64,000 bases of DNA from an uncultured Acidobacteriaceae bacterium (GTDB taxonomy: Bacteria > Acidobacteriota > Terriglobia > Terriglobales > Acidobacteriaceae), in assembly GCA_903842065.1 (NCBI GenBank), contig CAIMKZ010000098.1:1-64000 (forward strand). The letters are read 5' to 3'. The position numbers and the translations under genes are program-made. Below, in pieces: positions 43,828 to 52,478 of the stretch (position 1 is its first letter; each line of letters opens with the position of its first letter). Under the pieces are notes generated by a model. The model was given only the letters and a program-made list of their open reading frames with translations. It searched no databases and was not told where the DNA came from.

Positions 43828-44748
43828 ATGCTGCTCACTGTCTCGATCGTCATCGCCGCCCTGCTCGGACTCGCCTTTGGCAGCTTCTTGAACGTCTGCC
43901 TTACGCGCTGGCCCGCCGAAGAAAGCGTCGTCAAACCGCGCTCGCACTGCCGTAACTGCACACACACGCTCAGCTGGTGGGAGAACATTCCGCTGCTGGG
44001 CTGGATCCTTCTGCGCGGACGGTGCCGCGAGTGCCATGCGGCGATCGGCGTGCGCTACCCGGCTGTTGAACTGGTCGTTGCAGCACTGTGGGCCTACACG
44101 GCGTGGAGCTTTATTCCCACCATGCCGGGGATGCTCTTCCCCACCCCGATGCTGGCTTTCCTGATTATCGCGGCGGTGATGCAGGCGATCTTTCTTTGGC
44201 TTCTGGTCTGTCTGGCGGTGCTGGACACCGAACACCTGTGGCTCCCCGACCGGCTTACGCTGCCGGGGATCGGGCTTGGACTCGCGGTTTTCATCGCGCA
44301 GCCCTTCGCGCTCTCGTGGATCAGTTCGATGGTCGAGTTCCCCTTTACGGCGAACCTTGAGGGGACGCGCTTCGGGCTGTGGACCCCCTTCGCTATCCAC
44401 TTTGGCGCGGCGGTTCTGGGAGGCATCCTGATGCTGCTGATCCGCTGGGGCTACCAGATTCTGCGGGGACGCGAGGGCCTGGGACTGGGCGATGTGAAGC
44501 TGGTGGCGATGCTGGGCGCGTGGCTGGGGCCTCAGAACGTGCTGGTGGCGCTGGTGGCCGCAACGGTACTGGGCATGATTGCCGCGGTGGCGCTGATTCG
44601 CGCGGCGCGGTTGCGTGAGCAGCCGGAAGGATCGTGGGCGGCTACGCCGCTGCCCTTCGGTACGTTTCTTTGTATCGGTGGAATTGTGAGCGCGCTGTGG
44701 GGCGAGCGCATTGTGGCTGCTTACATGAGCTTTGCCGGACTCAGATAA
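43828..44748 (+). CDS. pilD: Prepilin leader peptidase / N-methyltransferase
   Basis: 306 residues, about 8 membrane helices. Zinc-type motif C41-x2-C44...C66-x2-C69 (HCRNC, RCREC) marks the methyltransferase part. The aspartyl protease residues lie in VLDTEHLWLPDRLTLPG (D133, D141) and in LGLGDVKLVAMLGAW. It cleaves and methylates type IV pilins or pseudopilins at the inner membrane. Start ATG 43828 matches the first helix; no other pilus genes are near. Confidence 0.93.
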   Translation: MLLTVSIVIAALLGLAFGSFLNVCLTRWPAEESVVKPRSHCRNCTHTLSWWENIPLLGWILLRGRCRECHAAIGVRYPAVELVVAALWAYTAWSFIPTMPGMLFPTPMLAFLIIAAVMQAIFLWLLVCLAVLDTEHLWLPDRLTLPGIGLGLAVFIAQPFALSWISSMVEFPFTANLEGTRFGLWTPFAIHFGAAVLGGILMLLIRWGYQILRGREGLGLGDVKLVAMLGAWLGPQNVLVALVAATVLGMIAAVALIRAARLREQPEGSWAATPLPFGTFLCIGGIVSALWGERIVAAYMSFAGLR

Positions 44749-44754
44749 CGGGGG

Positions 44755-45462
44755 CTATTTCTTCGGCTCGGCATTGGCCAGTTGCGGGTCCTTGAGGAGC
44801 TTGCGCGCCTCCTTGCCGTGCTTCGAGTCAGGATCGTAGTCGACGACCATCTGGTAGTTCTTGCGAGCGTCGGCAAACTGCCCCATATGCCTCTGGCTCT
44901 CGGCCAGACCCCAGTAGACGTCGGGGTTTTCAGGAGCCAGCACCAGGGCCGACTGGAAGCGGCTTAGCGCGGCGCGCCAGTCCTTGCGATCCAGATAGTA
45001 GTTGCCCACGTCGATGCTCTTCTCGGCGGTTTCTTTGGGCATGATGTCGAGCAGCGTCTCCTGGCCCTTCTTTTTCTTCTGCGCGGGCTCGTCGTCGGGG
45101 GCGTTCACGAGGCTGTCGATGCCTGAGCGGCTGGAACTGAAGTCTCCCGAGGCTCCTGCCTCGCCGGGCGCAAGATCTTCTGGGCTCATGACCGGGTCGC
45201 TGTCAACGGCCGGGGCGGCATTGGGATCGTTGGCCCCCGCCTCTCTCGGAATAGCCGCTACACCATCGCTCGCGGACATCAGCGGAACCGTGCTGAGGTT
45301 CTCGGGAAAGGGGTTGCCGCCCGCCGGCTGTTGTGGCGCGGGCTGCGGAGCGGGAGCCGTCTGCTGGGGCTTCTGGCCGCGGGAGGCTTGCGCGGAGACG
45401 ACGGCCGCCGCCATAGCAGCCAGCACCGCCACAAGTATCTTCAGCCGCACACCCCTCGTCAT
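44755..45462 (-). CDS. Exported TPR-repeat protein
   Basis: About 235 residues from ATG 45462. Signal peptide (RLKILVAVLAAMAAAVVSAQ), a long low-complexity region (Pro/Gln/Ala- and Asp/Ser-rich, with QKKKKGQE), then two to three TPR-like helices: EKSIDVGNYYLDRKDWRAAL, SRFQSALVLAPENPDVYWGL, ARKNYQMVVDYDPDSKHGKE. The TPR fold binds proteins; the partner is unknown. Convergent with pilD with a 6-bp gap. Confidence 0.8.
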   Translation of the reverse strand: MTRGVRLKILVAVLAAMAAAVVSAQASRGQKPQQTAPAPQPAPQQPAGGNPFPENLSTVPLMSASDGVAAIPREAGANDPNAAPAVDSDPVMSPEDLAPGEAGASGDFSSSRSGIDSLVNAPDDEPAQKKKKGQETLLDIMPKETAEKSIDVGNYYLDRKDWRAALSRFQSALVLAPENPDVYWGLAESQRHMGQFADARKNYQMVVDYDPDSKHGKEARKLLKDPQLANAEPKK

Positions 45463-45546
45463 CACCGTTACTCCCAGCCCCAACTTTGATAGGATGCGAT
45501 TGAAGAGAAGCATTCACATCCCTAAGAGAAAGCATCGCATATTTCC

Positions 45547-45993
45547 ATGGGTCTTATCGTCCGCTCCTCCGCAATCCATGCCGCCGGCGTCTACACGACC
45601 ACCGCCATTCGCAAGAACGCGCGTGTAGCCGAGTACACCGGCCACCCGATCACCAAGGATAAGGCCGACGAGCTCTACGAGAACTCGCCTATCACCTATC
45701 TGTTTGGACTCGGCGACGGCGCCAAGGTCATCGACGGGCACGCCATGGCGATGTTTATCAACCACAGCTGCCGACCGAACTGCGAGACGAGCGAGATCCG
45801 TGGGCGGGTGTGGATCAAGGCCCTCCGCGACATTGCGCCGGGCGAAGAGCTCACCTACGACTACTGCCTTTACGACGGCGCCGACGACGACCACGCCCAC
45901 TGCAACTGCGGGACCCGGCACTGCCGCGGGACGATGTACTCAAAAGCGGAGTCAAAGAAGCGCAAGCAGACGGCGGGCGAGAAAAGCGCCTGA
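45547..45993 (+). CDS. SET-domain protein with post-SET cysteines
   Basis: 148 residues. SET fold typical of protein-lysine methyltransferases: SSAIHAAGVYTTTAI, EYTGHPITKDKAD, the NHSCRPNCE motif (SAM and substrate), GEELTYDYCLYDG and a C-terminal post-SET-like CNCGTRHCRGTMY. A Cys from NHSCRPNC may join the post-SET Cys residues in one zinc site. Family members methylate Lys on proteins. No pre-SET domain. The basic tail (SKAESKKRKQTAGEK) could bind nucleic acid. Stands alone. Confidence 0.85.
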   Translation: MGLIVRSSAIHAAGVYTTTAIRKNARVAEYTGHPITKDKADELYENSPITYLFGLGDGAKVIDGHAMAMFINHSCRPNCETSEIRGRVWIKALRDIAPGEELTYDYCLYDGADDDHAHCNCGTRHCRGTMYSKAESKKRKQTAGEKSA

Positions 45994-46011
45994 GCCCGGT
46001 GTGGTGAATCC

Positions 46012-46093
46012 GAAACTCTTTGAAGAACAACCGCAGATCCTTCGACTGCGATTGGCGCGAAATACGCGCCAATCTACGCTCAGGATGACAGTT
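46012..46093. repeat. CTTTGAAGAACAACCGCAGA...CTCAGGATGACA element
   Basis: Fourth copy of this element. Inner palindrome GATTGGCGCG / CGCGCCAATC. Located in the convergent gap after the SET-domain gene. Confidence 0.8.
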
Positions 46094-46133
46094 ATTTGAA
46101 GCGGACTTTGGACTCAGGACACACGCCGTTGCA

Positions 46134-47948
46134 TTATTTTGCTCTGAGCACGACGATGGTTTCGTCGTCGAAGCGCTCTTTGCCTTCCTGGAAGCGTGTC
46201 ACATCGGAGAGGATGGCGTCGGCGACGGTGGCGGCGGTCTTTCCGCGATGGCTGGTCAGCACGGCTTCGAGCCTTGCCTGTCCGAACATCTCGCCCTGCG
46301 CGTTCTCTGCGTCGAGAATTCCATCGGAGACAAATGCGACGATGTCGCCTGACTCCAGCGTGACGCTTGTCTCCTCGTAGGTAACGCCGGGGAACATGCC
46401 GAGCGGGAATCCCTCGACTTTGACGAGTTCGGTGCCGGAGGCGCGGCAGAGCAGAGGCTGGCTGGCTCCGGAGTTCGCCACCTGGAGCGTTCGGGTCTCG
46501 TCGGTCCACACCGCATACAACATGACTACGTACTGCGACTCGAGCTTGCGCTCCTGGAGGGCGTCGTTGAGCCGCTCGAGCATTGCGGCGGGAGTGGGGC
46601 GCTGCTGTGCCGCCTGGCGCATGATGCCGCTGACCAGCGCGGCGAAGAGCGCGGCCGGAGCCGCCTTGCCGCTGACGTCGCCGACGACGATGGCGCCGCG
46701 GCCCTTGCCGTAGCTGAGGAAATCGTAGAGGTCGCCGCCGATGGTGCGCGCGGGCAGGAATCGCGCCGCCAGTTCGGCGTTTTTGTGCCGCGGAGGCTCA
46801 GCCGGCAGCAGGCGCAACTGCACCTGGCGGGCGGTCGCGATATCGCGCTCCAGTTGCCGCTCCTGCTCTCGGACTGCCTGGTAGAGGCGCGCATTCTCAA
46901 TGGCAATGGCGATCTGGGCCGCAGCCGTGGTGAGAATGCGCTCGTGCTGATCGGTGAAGAAGCTGGGCTTGGTGTGCTCGAGATCGAGTACGCCGATGAT
47001 TCTGCCCTTGTAAAACAGCGGGACGATCAGCTCCGAGCGCGTCTCGGCGTTCAGCGGAATGTAGCGCTGGTCTTTCTCGACGTCGGGCACGTTGATGGAT
47101 CGCCACTCCTGCACTGCCGCGCCGACAAGGCCGTTGGTGATTGGGATCCTGCGCATGGGCGCATTCGAGTAACCGAAGCGCCAGGAGTAGCGGGTGACCA
47201 GGGTCTGTCCCTTTTCGTCGAGCAGCATGATGGAAAAGATCTGATACTCGATGAGCCGCCGCAGCAACTGGCCTACGCGTTCGAGCAGCGGCTTTGGCTC
47301 CAGAATGGTAGCCAGCTCCACGGCAATCTCGTTCAGCACTTCCAGCTGCTGGGCCTGTCGCGAGACCCGGGTATAGAGCCTTGCGTTTTCGATCGCCTGG
47401 CCGATGCGCGACGCGGTCAGAGTGAGGAGATGCAGGTGCTCGGGGCGGAAGAATCCGGGCTCTTCGCTCTCCATATCCATGACGCCGATCAGGCGGTTCT
47501 TGACGATCAGCGGCACGGCCAGCTCCGACTCGACCTCAAGATTCAACTGGACGTAGTGGGATTCCGCGGCGGCGTCGTTGATCAAGATGGGCTGGCGGGT
47601 CATGGCTACCTGGCCGACCACTCCCTTGCCAACGGGGATGCGGACTCGCGACATCTCCGGGCCGTGGCCGGTCTGGAAGCGCACATACAGGTCGTGCTGC
47701 CGCTCGTTGAGCAGAAAGACGGCGAAGAGCTTGTAGGGGATCAGGCTTTTGAGCAGTTCCGCCGTGCTCTTGAGGAGCGTTTCAAGATCGAGGGTGGTGT
47801 TGAGAGTGTCGGCCAGGCGCATAAGAAAGACGAGATCGACCGTCTCAATGCGCGCATTCACCGGATCAAGAGACGCAGGCCTCTCGGCGGGGCGATAGTC
47901 GCCCTCCATCTCGTGCGCTGCGACCGGGTTGTGGGGATCAGCAGGCAT
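46134..47948 (-). CDS. GAF-GAF-SpoIIE-type PP2C phosphatase (RsbU-like)
   Basis: 604 residues, cytoplasmic. Two GAF sensor domains (about 55-205 and 225-370; RIPVGKGVVGQVAMTRQPIL, IPITNGLVGAAVQEWRSINV), a short coiled-coil linker (QLERDIATARQVQLRLLPAE) and a SpoIIE phosphatase domain with RTIGGDLYDFLSYG, VGDVSGKAAPAALFAAL, VAFVSDGILDAEN and the final RFDDETIVVL. It probably removes phosphate from an anti-sigma-factor antagonist. No such partner gene lies nearby. The N-terminal 35 residues are less conserved. Confidence 0.92.
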   Translation of the reverse strand: MPADPHNPVAAHEMEGDYRPAERPASLDPVNARIETVDLVFLMRLADTLNTTLDLETLLKSTAELLKSLIPYKLFAVFLLNERQHDLYVRFQTGHGPEMSRVRIPVGKGVVGQVAMTRQPILINDAAAESHYVQLNLEVESELAVPLIVKNRLIGVMDMESEEPGFFRPEHLHLLTLTASRIGQAIENARLYTRVSRQAQQLEVLNEIAVELATILEPKPLLERVGQLLRRLIEYQIFSIMLLDEKGQTLVTRYSWRFGYSNAPMRRIPITNGLVGAAVQEWRSINVPDVEKDQRYIPLNAETRSELIVPLFYKGRIIGVLDLEHTKPSFFTDQHERILTTAAAQIAIAIENARLYQAVREQERQLERDIATARQVQLRLLPAEPPRHKNAELAARFLPARTIGGDLYDFLSYGKGRGAIVVGDVSGKAAPAALFAALVSGIMRQAAQQRPTPAAMLERLNDALQERKLESQYVVMLYAVWTDETRTLQVANSGASQPLLCRASGTELVKVEGFPLGMFPGVTYEETSVTLESGDIVAFVSDGILDAENAQGEMFGQARLEAVLTSHRGKTAATVADAILSDVTRFQEGKERFDDETIVVLRAK

Positions 47949-48047
47949 GGGAATCTAACCGAAGTGTACCAAGTTCCCTCATGCTGCCGTCGCACAGCGC
48001 AAGACCCGCACCCTTGGCGGCAACGCCGTCTGCTGTTTTTAAGCATG

Positions 48048-48078
48048 AAAAAGGCCGGCTTTCCGATGGAAAGCCGGC
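48048..48078 (-). terminator. Rho-independent terminator of the TonB-like gene
   Basis: Perfect 11-bp stem (GCCGGCTTTCC / GGAAAGCCGGC), loop of 3, and on the minus strand a T-tract (complement of AAAAA at 48048-48052). Confidence 0.85.
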
Positions 48079-48160
48079 GGGAGGATAGAGACATCTGTTG
48101 TTAGCGCGAGGCCTTGTCTGCCCGGGGTACGGGCGATTGCATCAGACGGCGCCGCCCTGC

Positions 48161-48490
48161 TTAATCGCCTGAAGTGAAGTTGATCTCCAGCGTCTCTTTC
48201 GAAGCGGCTTCAGCCACCTCGAACTTCCACTTGCGCACCGCATCCATTGCGGCTCCACTCAGCAGCTGGTTGCCGTTGAGCGCTTTCACGTCGGTTACGC
48301 TCCCGTCGGGAGCAACAGTTACGGACACATGCACCGCGCCCGCGATATGCATTCTCCGGGCCAGTTCCGGATAGGCCGGAGCTACCTTTTTCAGCACATT
48401 GCGGTTTTCGGCATGCGCCATCAGACCAGTAGCCAGCACCATCCCCGCCAGGACGCGCAGGCTCCAGCGCACCATACTCAACTTATTCAT
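48161..48490 (-). CDS. Minimal TonB C-terminal-domain protein
   Basis: 109 residues from ATG 48490; ATG 48502 is also possible. A signal peptide (SLRVLAGMVLATGLMAHA) and the TonB C-terminal fold (VAPAYPELARRMHIAGAVHV, SVTVAPDGSVTDVKALNG, AMDAVRKWKFEVA) only. The Pro-rich periplasm-spanning region of TonB is missing, so this is a small soluble periplasmic or anchored protein; such proteins are common in Acidobacteria. Role unclear. Confidence 0.8.
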   Translation of the reverse strand: MNKLSMVRWSLRVLAGMVLATGLMAHAENRNVLKKVAPAYPELARRMHIAGAVHVSVTVAPDGSVTDVKALNGNQLLSGAAMDAVRKWKFEVAEAASKETLEINFTSGD

Positions 48491-48502
48491 CGAAACTCCC
48501 AT

Positions 48503-48900
48503 CGCACACCTCGTAAGGCGATCGCTCGCCGTTTGATGTATTCATCGGAGTCCGATCGCAGACCCTTAAAAAAATCGGATTTGTCTTAATAACGGCCAGT
48601 GCGTCTGTAGTCCTGCCGATCGACGCGGGGTCTCCCGTACCGGATTTCAACCCATTCCGATCCGCAAAAAACTAATTAGATTCAAGCCGATAGGTACCGC
48701 GCGGACGTGCAGATGGGCCTTTGCGCGGGAGACAAGAGCCCGTTGCACAGCGGTCATGAGAGGGATCTAATCCGCGCCCATTTTCCGGACAGTCGGCAGC
48801 AACGACGCACGCGCAGGGCCTGCACCGGGATTGAGCGCAGCCCACATGCCGGACAGTGCACGGAATCCGTGCAGTCGTTGTCGCCACAAGTTTTTCGAGC
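48503..48900. other. Gene-free gap of about 400 bp
   Basis: No convincing coding frame, RNA or repeat. The short A/T-rich part at 48560-48600 (AAAAAAATCGGATTTGTCTT) upstream of the TonB-like gene may hold its promoter. Short GC-rich frames here lack ribosome sites. Confidence 0.5.
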
Positions 48901-49443
48901 CTACTCGGGATGCTCGGGAGAGAGGATACAGATGTCGGCGAGATTGCGGTATCGCTCGGCGTAGTCCATTCCGTAGCCGATCACGAAGAGATTGGGAATG
49001 GAAAAGCCCACGTAGTCGGCCTCGATCTTCTCAATCCGCCGCGAGGGCTTGTCGAGCAGGGCCGCGATGCGCAGCGACTTCGGCTTCTGCTGAAGGAAGA
49101 GCTTGCGCAGATAAGAGAGCGTGAGTCCGGTGTCGAGAATGTCCTCGACCACGAGCACATTCTTGCCCTCGATCGACTGGTCCAGATCCTTGATCATCTT
49201 TACCGCGCCGCTCGATCGCTGGCCTTGTCCGTAGCTGGAGACCGCCACGAAGTCGAAGGTGGCATCGAGGTCCAGCGACCGCGCCAGATCGGAAAGGAAC
49301 AACGCAGCGCCCTTCAGGACGCCGACCATTACCAGTTTTTCGCCCTTCAGATCGCGTCCGATCTCAGCGCCCATCTCAGCAACGCGGGCCGCAATCTGTT
49401 CCCGCGAGTAAAGAACCTCAATTCCATCCGTCAAGCCAGTCAT
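48901..49443 (-). CDS. hpt: Hypoxanthine phosphoribosyltransferase
   Basis: 180 residues. Salvages hypoxanthine (and guanine) with PRPP. Seen: LVMVGVLKGAALFLSDLARS, FVAVSSYGQGQRSSGAV (flexible loop), PRPP motif NVLVVEDILDTGLTLSYL, and the base-binding VGFSIPNLFVIGYGMDYAER. Start ATG 49443 gives the standard length; the frame is open 14 codons upstream. No tilS or ftsH neighbour. Confidence 0.93.
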   Translation of the reverse strand: MTGLTDGIEVLYSREQIAARVAEMGAEIGRDLKGEKLVMVGVLKGAALFLSDLARSLDLDATFDFVAVSSYGQGQRSSGAVKMIKDLDQSIEGKNVLVVEDILDTGLTLSYLRKLFLQQKPKSLRIAALLDKPSRRIEKIEADYVGFSIPNLFVIGYGMDYAERYRNLADICILSPEHPE

Positions 49444-49660
49444 GCCAACAGTATCGCGCCTTTCCTCTGCCTGCTGCCAGTGCAAATTGCCCCCCTAATT
49501 CCCCGCCGGGCCCCCTGCCGAGAAACTAGACGACTTTAATCCACTTTCTGTCGTACAATGACCGTGACTTCGCGCCTAGTGAAGCCGATCGCAACTTCCC
49601 GGGCAACCCCATCGTCTTCCCCATAGAGTCTTGTTGCCCACAGCAGAGAGGACTATACAG

Positions 49661-50920
49661 ATGAAGCAGAGTACCCGCCGGGATTTTCTCGGCGCCGCGG
49701 GTCTAACCGCAGGCGCATTTCTCGCTCACCCCGCCCTGCTCCGCGCTGCAACTGCTCCTACCAGCCGCGTTGCCATCGGACTATGTCCCGAGTACGACCA
49801 CCGGGTAACCGATGCCCTGACAACGATCTTCGACCAGCTTGGGGGTCTCGATAAGCTGGTCCGCAACAAGACGGTCGCCATCAAGCTCAACCTGACCGGC
49901 GGCCCGACGCAGCAACTGAATGGTCTGCCGGTGGAGATGACCACCTGGGCCCACCCGGTAGTTATCGGCGCCACAATTGCCCTGATGGGCAAGGCCGGGG
50001 CCAAGCGCGTCCGTCTGCTTGAAAGCCACACGGCCGGTACAGACTCGCTCGAATCTTTTATGGGCTCGGCCAACTGGAATGTGCAGCAGCTTGCCACCGC
50101 CGCCCGGGTTGTCGAGTTCGAGAACACGAATTATCTGGCCGGACACAAGGAGTACGCCCGCTTCATGGTTCCCGGCAGCCCCATGATGTATGCCGGCTAC
50201 GACGTGAACCCCTCGTACCGCGACTGCGACGTGATGGTATCGCTGGCCAAGCTCAAGAACCACCGCGTCACAGGCATCACCCTCTCGATGAAGAACATGT
50301 TCGGCATTCTGCCCACCACGATCTATGGCACGAATGCCCCCGTGGACGAGCCCTCGGTGGCCATCCTGCCCGGAAACCGCGCCACTATGGGGCATATGGG
50401 CATGCGAGTTCCTCCTAAGAGCGCGCCCGCGGCCATCGATGTGACGTCGAAAGAGCCCGGCTACCGGATGCCGCGCGTCGTCCCCGAACTGGTGGCGGCA
50501 CGGCCTATCCACATCGCCATCATCGACGGCATCTACTCGATGGAAGGCGGCGAGCTGCCGAGCGGAGGCCCGCGGCCTCAGCAGCCGAATGCCGCCGCAC
50601 GGCCGGATCAGCCTGCCGGTGCTCCCCGGCCCGGCGCCTTCAACCCCGGCCCGCAGCCTGTGTCGAAGGCTCTGCACCCCGGCGTGCTGATCGCGGGCTT
50701 CAACCCGGTGTGCACGGATGCCGTGGCCACCGCGGTGATGGGATTCGACCCGATGGCCGACCGTGGTCAGCCGCCCTTTGAAACCGCCGACTCGATGCTT
50801 CGCTACGCCGAGGAACTCGGTCTCGGAACCCGCGACCTGAGCCGTATCGAGGTTGTGGGAACACCCATTGCGAAGGCCCGTTACCCCTACCACAGCCCCA
50901 AGCAGCTCATCCCTGCTTGA
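49661..50920 (+). CDS. DUF362 protein with Tat signal
   Basis: 419 residues. Tat signal MKQSTRRDFLGAAGLTAGAF at ATG 49661, so exported folded. The body matches DUF362 (TVAIKLNLTGGP, HPVVIGATIALMGKAGAKRV, VSLAKLKNHRVTGITLSMKN). No ferredoxin-type Cys cluster is seen, unlike longer DUF362 proteins. A Pro/Gln/Gly-rich loop (SGGPRPQQPNAAARPDQPAG onward) interrupts the domain. Function unknown. A terminator follows. Confidence 0.85.
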   Translation: MKQSTRRDFLGAAGLTAGAFLAHPALLRAATAPTSRVAIGLCPEYDHRVTDALTTIFDQLGGLDKLVRNKTVAIKLNLTGGPTQQLNGLPVEMTTWAHPVVIGATIALMGKAGAKRVRLLESHTAGTDSLESFMGSANWNVQQLATAARVVEFENTNYLAGHKEYARFMVPGSPMMYAGYDVNPSYRDCDVMVSLAKLKNHRVTGITLSMKNMFGILPTTIYGTNAPVDEPSVAILPGNRATMGHMGMRVPPKSAPAAIDVTSKEPGYRMPRVVPELVAARPIHIAIIDGIYSMEGGELPSGGPRPQQPNAAARPDQPAGAPRPGAFNPGPQPVSKALHPGVLIAGFNPVCTDAVATAVMGFDPMADRGQPPFETADSMLRYAEELGLGTRDLSRIEVVGTPIAKARYPYHSPKQLIPA

Positions 50921-50933
50921 GCCTGGCAAACGA

Positions 50934-50962
50934 GGGCGCTGCAAACATGCAGCGCCCTTTTT
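50934..50962 (+). terminator. Rho-independent terminator after the DUF362 gene
   Basis: Stem GGGCGCTGC / GCAGCGCCC, loop AAACAT, followed by TTTTT. Confidence 0.92.
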
Positions 50963-51027
50963 CAGCTAACGCACGGAAGCCCGTGCCAATCGTTCCATCT
51001 CAAACACCTCCCCCGAGGAGCCGATCC

Positions 51028-52377
51028 ATGTATCCAAGGCTTGCCGCAACTTTTACTGCTTTCTTCCTCGCCTGCACCTTAGCCGTCGCACAGTCCGCCC
51101 CCAAGGCGGTCCATGCTCCGCAGGTGACGCACACGGGCACAGCACCCACCGGCTACACCGTTACCTTCCGGTACGCTAACCCTACGGCCAAGTCCGTCCT
51201 CATCAAGGGCGACTGGTCCTTCGAGAGGCCCAGCGAGCTGACACAGCTTGCGCCAACGGCCAGCCATCCTGTGGTCGAGGGGCAGGGACTGCTTCCAGCG
51301 CAGTGGAAGTCCGGCGACGTGCCTCTACAGAAGCCCAACTCCACCGGCCCCAACTTTCCAGTGGCGGCGATGAAGAAGGACAAGACCGGGCTGTGGACGT
51401 TCACCACTCCCCTGCCCTCCGGGGTGTGGACGTATAGCTTAATCGTCGATTGCCCGCAGGCCGACGGATCGAAGTGCCGCGGCATAGCCGACCCCTCAAA
51501 CCTGCCGTGGACCGAGCGCGAGAAGATCGCCGACGCCTCCAGCAACAACAACTCGCAGGTTTACGTGCCGTCTGACCCTAAATTTGGTTCCATCGACTAC
51601 TCGTGGCAGGGGCCGGCGAGCGCGCAGGGCAAACTCACGCACCTGACCTACAACTCGCCGGGCCATGTGACGCCGAAGGACAAGAACTACCTTGTCGTCT
51701 ACACTCCGCCCAACTTCGACCCATCGCGGCCGAAGCCTTATCCGACGTTTTATCTGAGCCACGGCGGGGGCGAGAACGAGTTGGGGTGGTCCACGCAGGG
51801 CGATGTGCGGAACATCCTCGACAACCTCATCACGACCGGGCAGATCGAGCCGCTGGTCGTTGTGATGCCGAACGGCTCGGGCTACGCGAACTCGGCCTTC
51901 AACGAGGCCTACGACCGCGACCTGATCGACAACATGATACCCCTGATCGAGTCTCGCTACCGCGTAGACCACAGCTCGCATGGGCGCGCTTTTTCAGGGC
52001 TGTCGATGGGCGGCATGCTGACCAATTCATTCCTCATCAACCATCCTGAGGTCTTCGATTACTTCGGGATGATGAGCGCGGGTCTGCCGCCCGCCAACGC
52101 CACGCTTACACCGGCGCAGGCAGCGGCGCTGAAGGGCAAGAGCGTCTGGGTAGGCGCAGGCTTCCAGGACGTGATCTTCGCCGTCGGCTTCAGCCCCAAC
52201 GGTGTGCCGTCACACCTGGGGCCGGCCCGCGAGGTGAGTACGCTTGCCGCAGCCGGGGTTCCGGTGACCACCAACTTTATCCACGGCGGCCACGAGTGGT
52301 ATGTGTGGCGGATTCTGTTGAGGGATTTTCTGACGAGGACAGCGTTTCTGCCGCAGCCCTATGCAACGTGGCAGTAG
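51028..52377 (+). CDS. Secreted CE1/esterase-D-type hydrolase with N-terminal E-set domain
   Basis: 449 residues. Signal peptide ending TLAVAQ. The N-terminal half (about 35-175) is an E-set/CBM48-like beta-sandwich (VTFRYANPTAKSVLIKGDWS; GLWTFTTPLPSGVWTYSLIV). The C-terminal alpha/beta-hydrolase has nucleophile Ser in FSGLSMGGM, oxyanion segment YLSHGGGENELGW and final His in HGGHEWYVWR. These proteins are annotated as feruloyl or acetyl xylan esterases, but the substrate is not shown by sequence. ATG 51028 follows GAGGAG. Confidence 0.88.
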   Translation: MYPRLAATFTAFFLACTLAVAQSAPKAVHAPQVTHTGTAPTGYTVTFRYANPTAKSVLIKGDWSFERPSELTQLAPTASHPVVEGQGLLPAQWKSGDVPLQKPNSTGPNFPVAAMKKDKTGLWTFTTPLPSGVWTYSLIVDCPQADGSKCRGIADPSNLPWTEREKIADASSNNNSQVYVPSDPKFGSIDYSWQGPASAQGKLTHLTYNSPGHVTPKDKNYLVVYTPPNFDPSRPKPYPTFYLSHGGGENELGWSTQGDVRNILDNLITTGQIEPLVVVMPNGSGYANSAFNEAYDRDLIDNMIPLIESRYRVDHSSHGRAFSGLSMGGMLTNSFLINHPEVFDYFGMMSAGLPPANATLTPAQAAALKGKSVWVGAGFQDVIFAVGFSPNGVPSHLGPAREVSTLAAAGVPVTTNFIHGGHEWYVWRILLRDFLTRTAFLPQPYATWQ

Positions 52378-52416
52378 TCGCGTTCACAATCGCAGCGGAT
52401 TCCAGTAAAGAGGAAG

Positions 52417-52444
52417 CCCCGAGTCTCAAGGTTGAGACTCGGGG
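52417..52444. terminator. Bidirectional hairpin between convergent genes
   Basis: Perfect 12-bp stem CCCCGAGTCTCA / TGAGACTCGGGG, loop AGGT. The arms resemble the GTCTC/GAGAC dispersed palindromes; the downstream T-tract is poor (CTATCTCTTTGT). Confidence 0.65.
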
Positions 52445-52478
52445 CTATCTCTTTGTGCCGGGCGGCTTGTAGCCGCGC

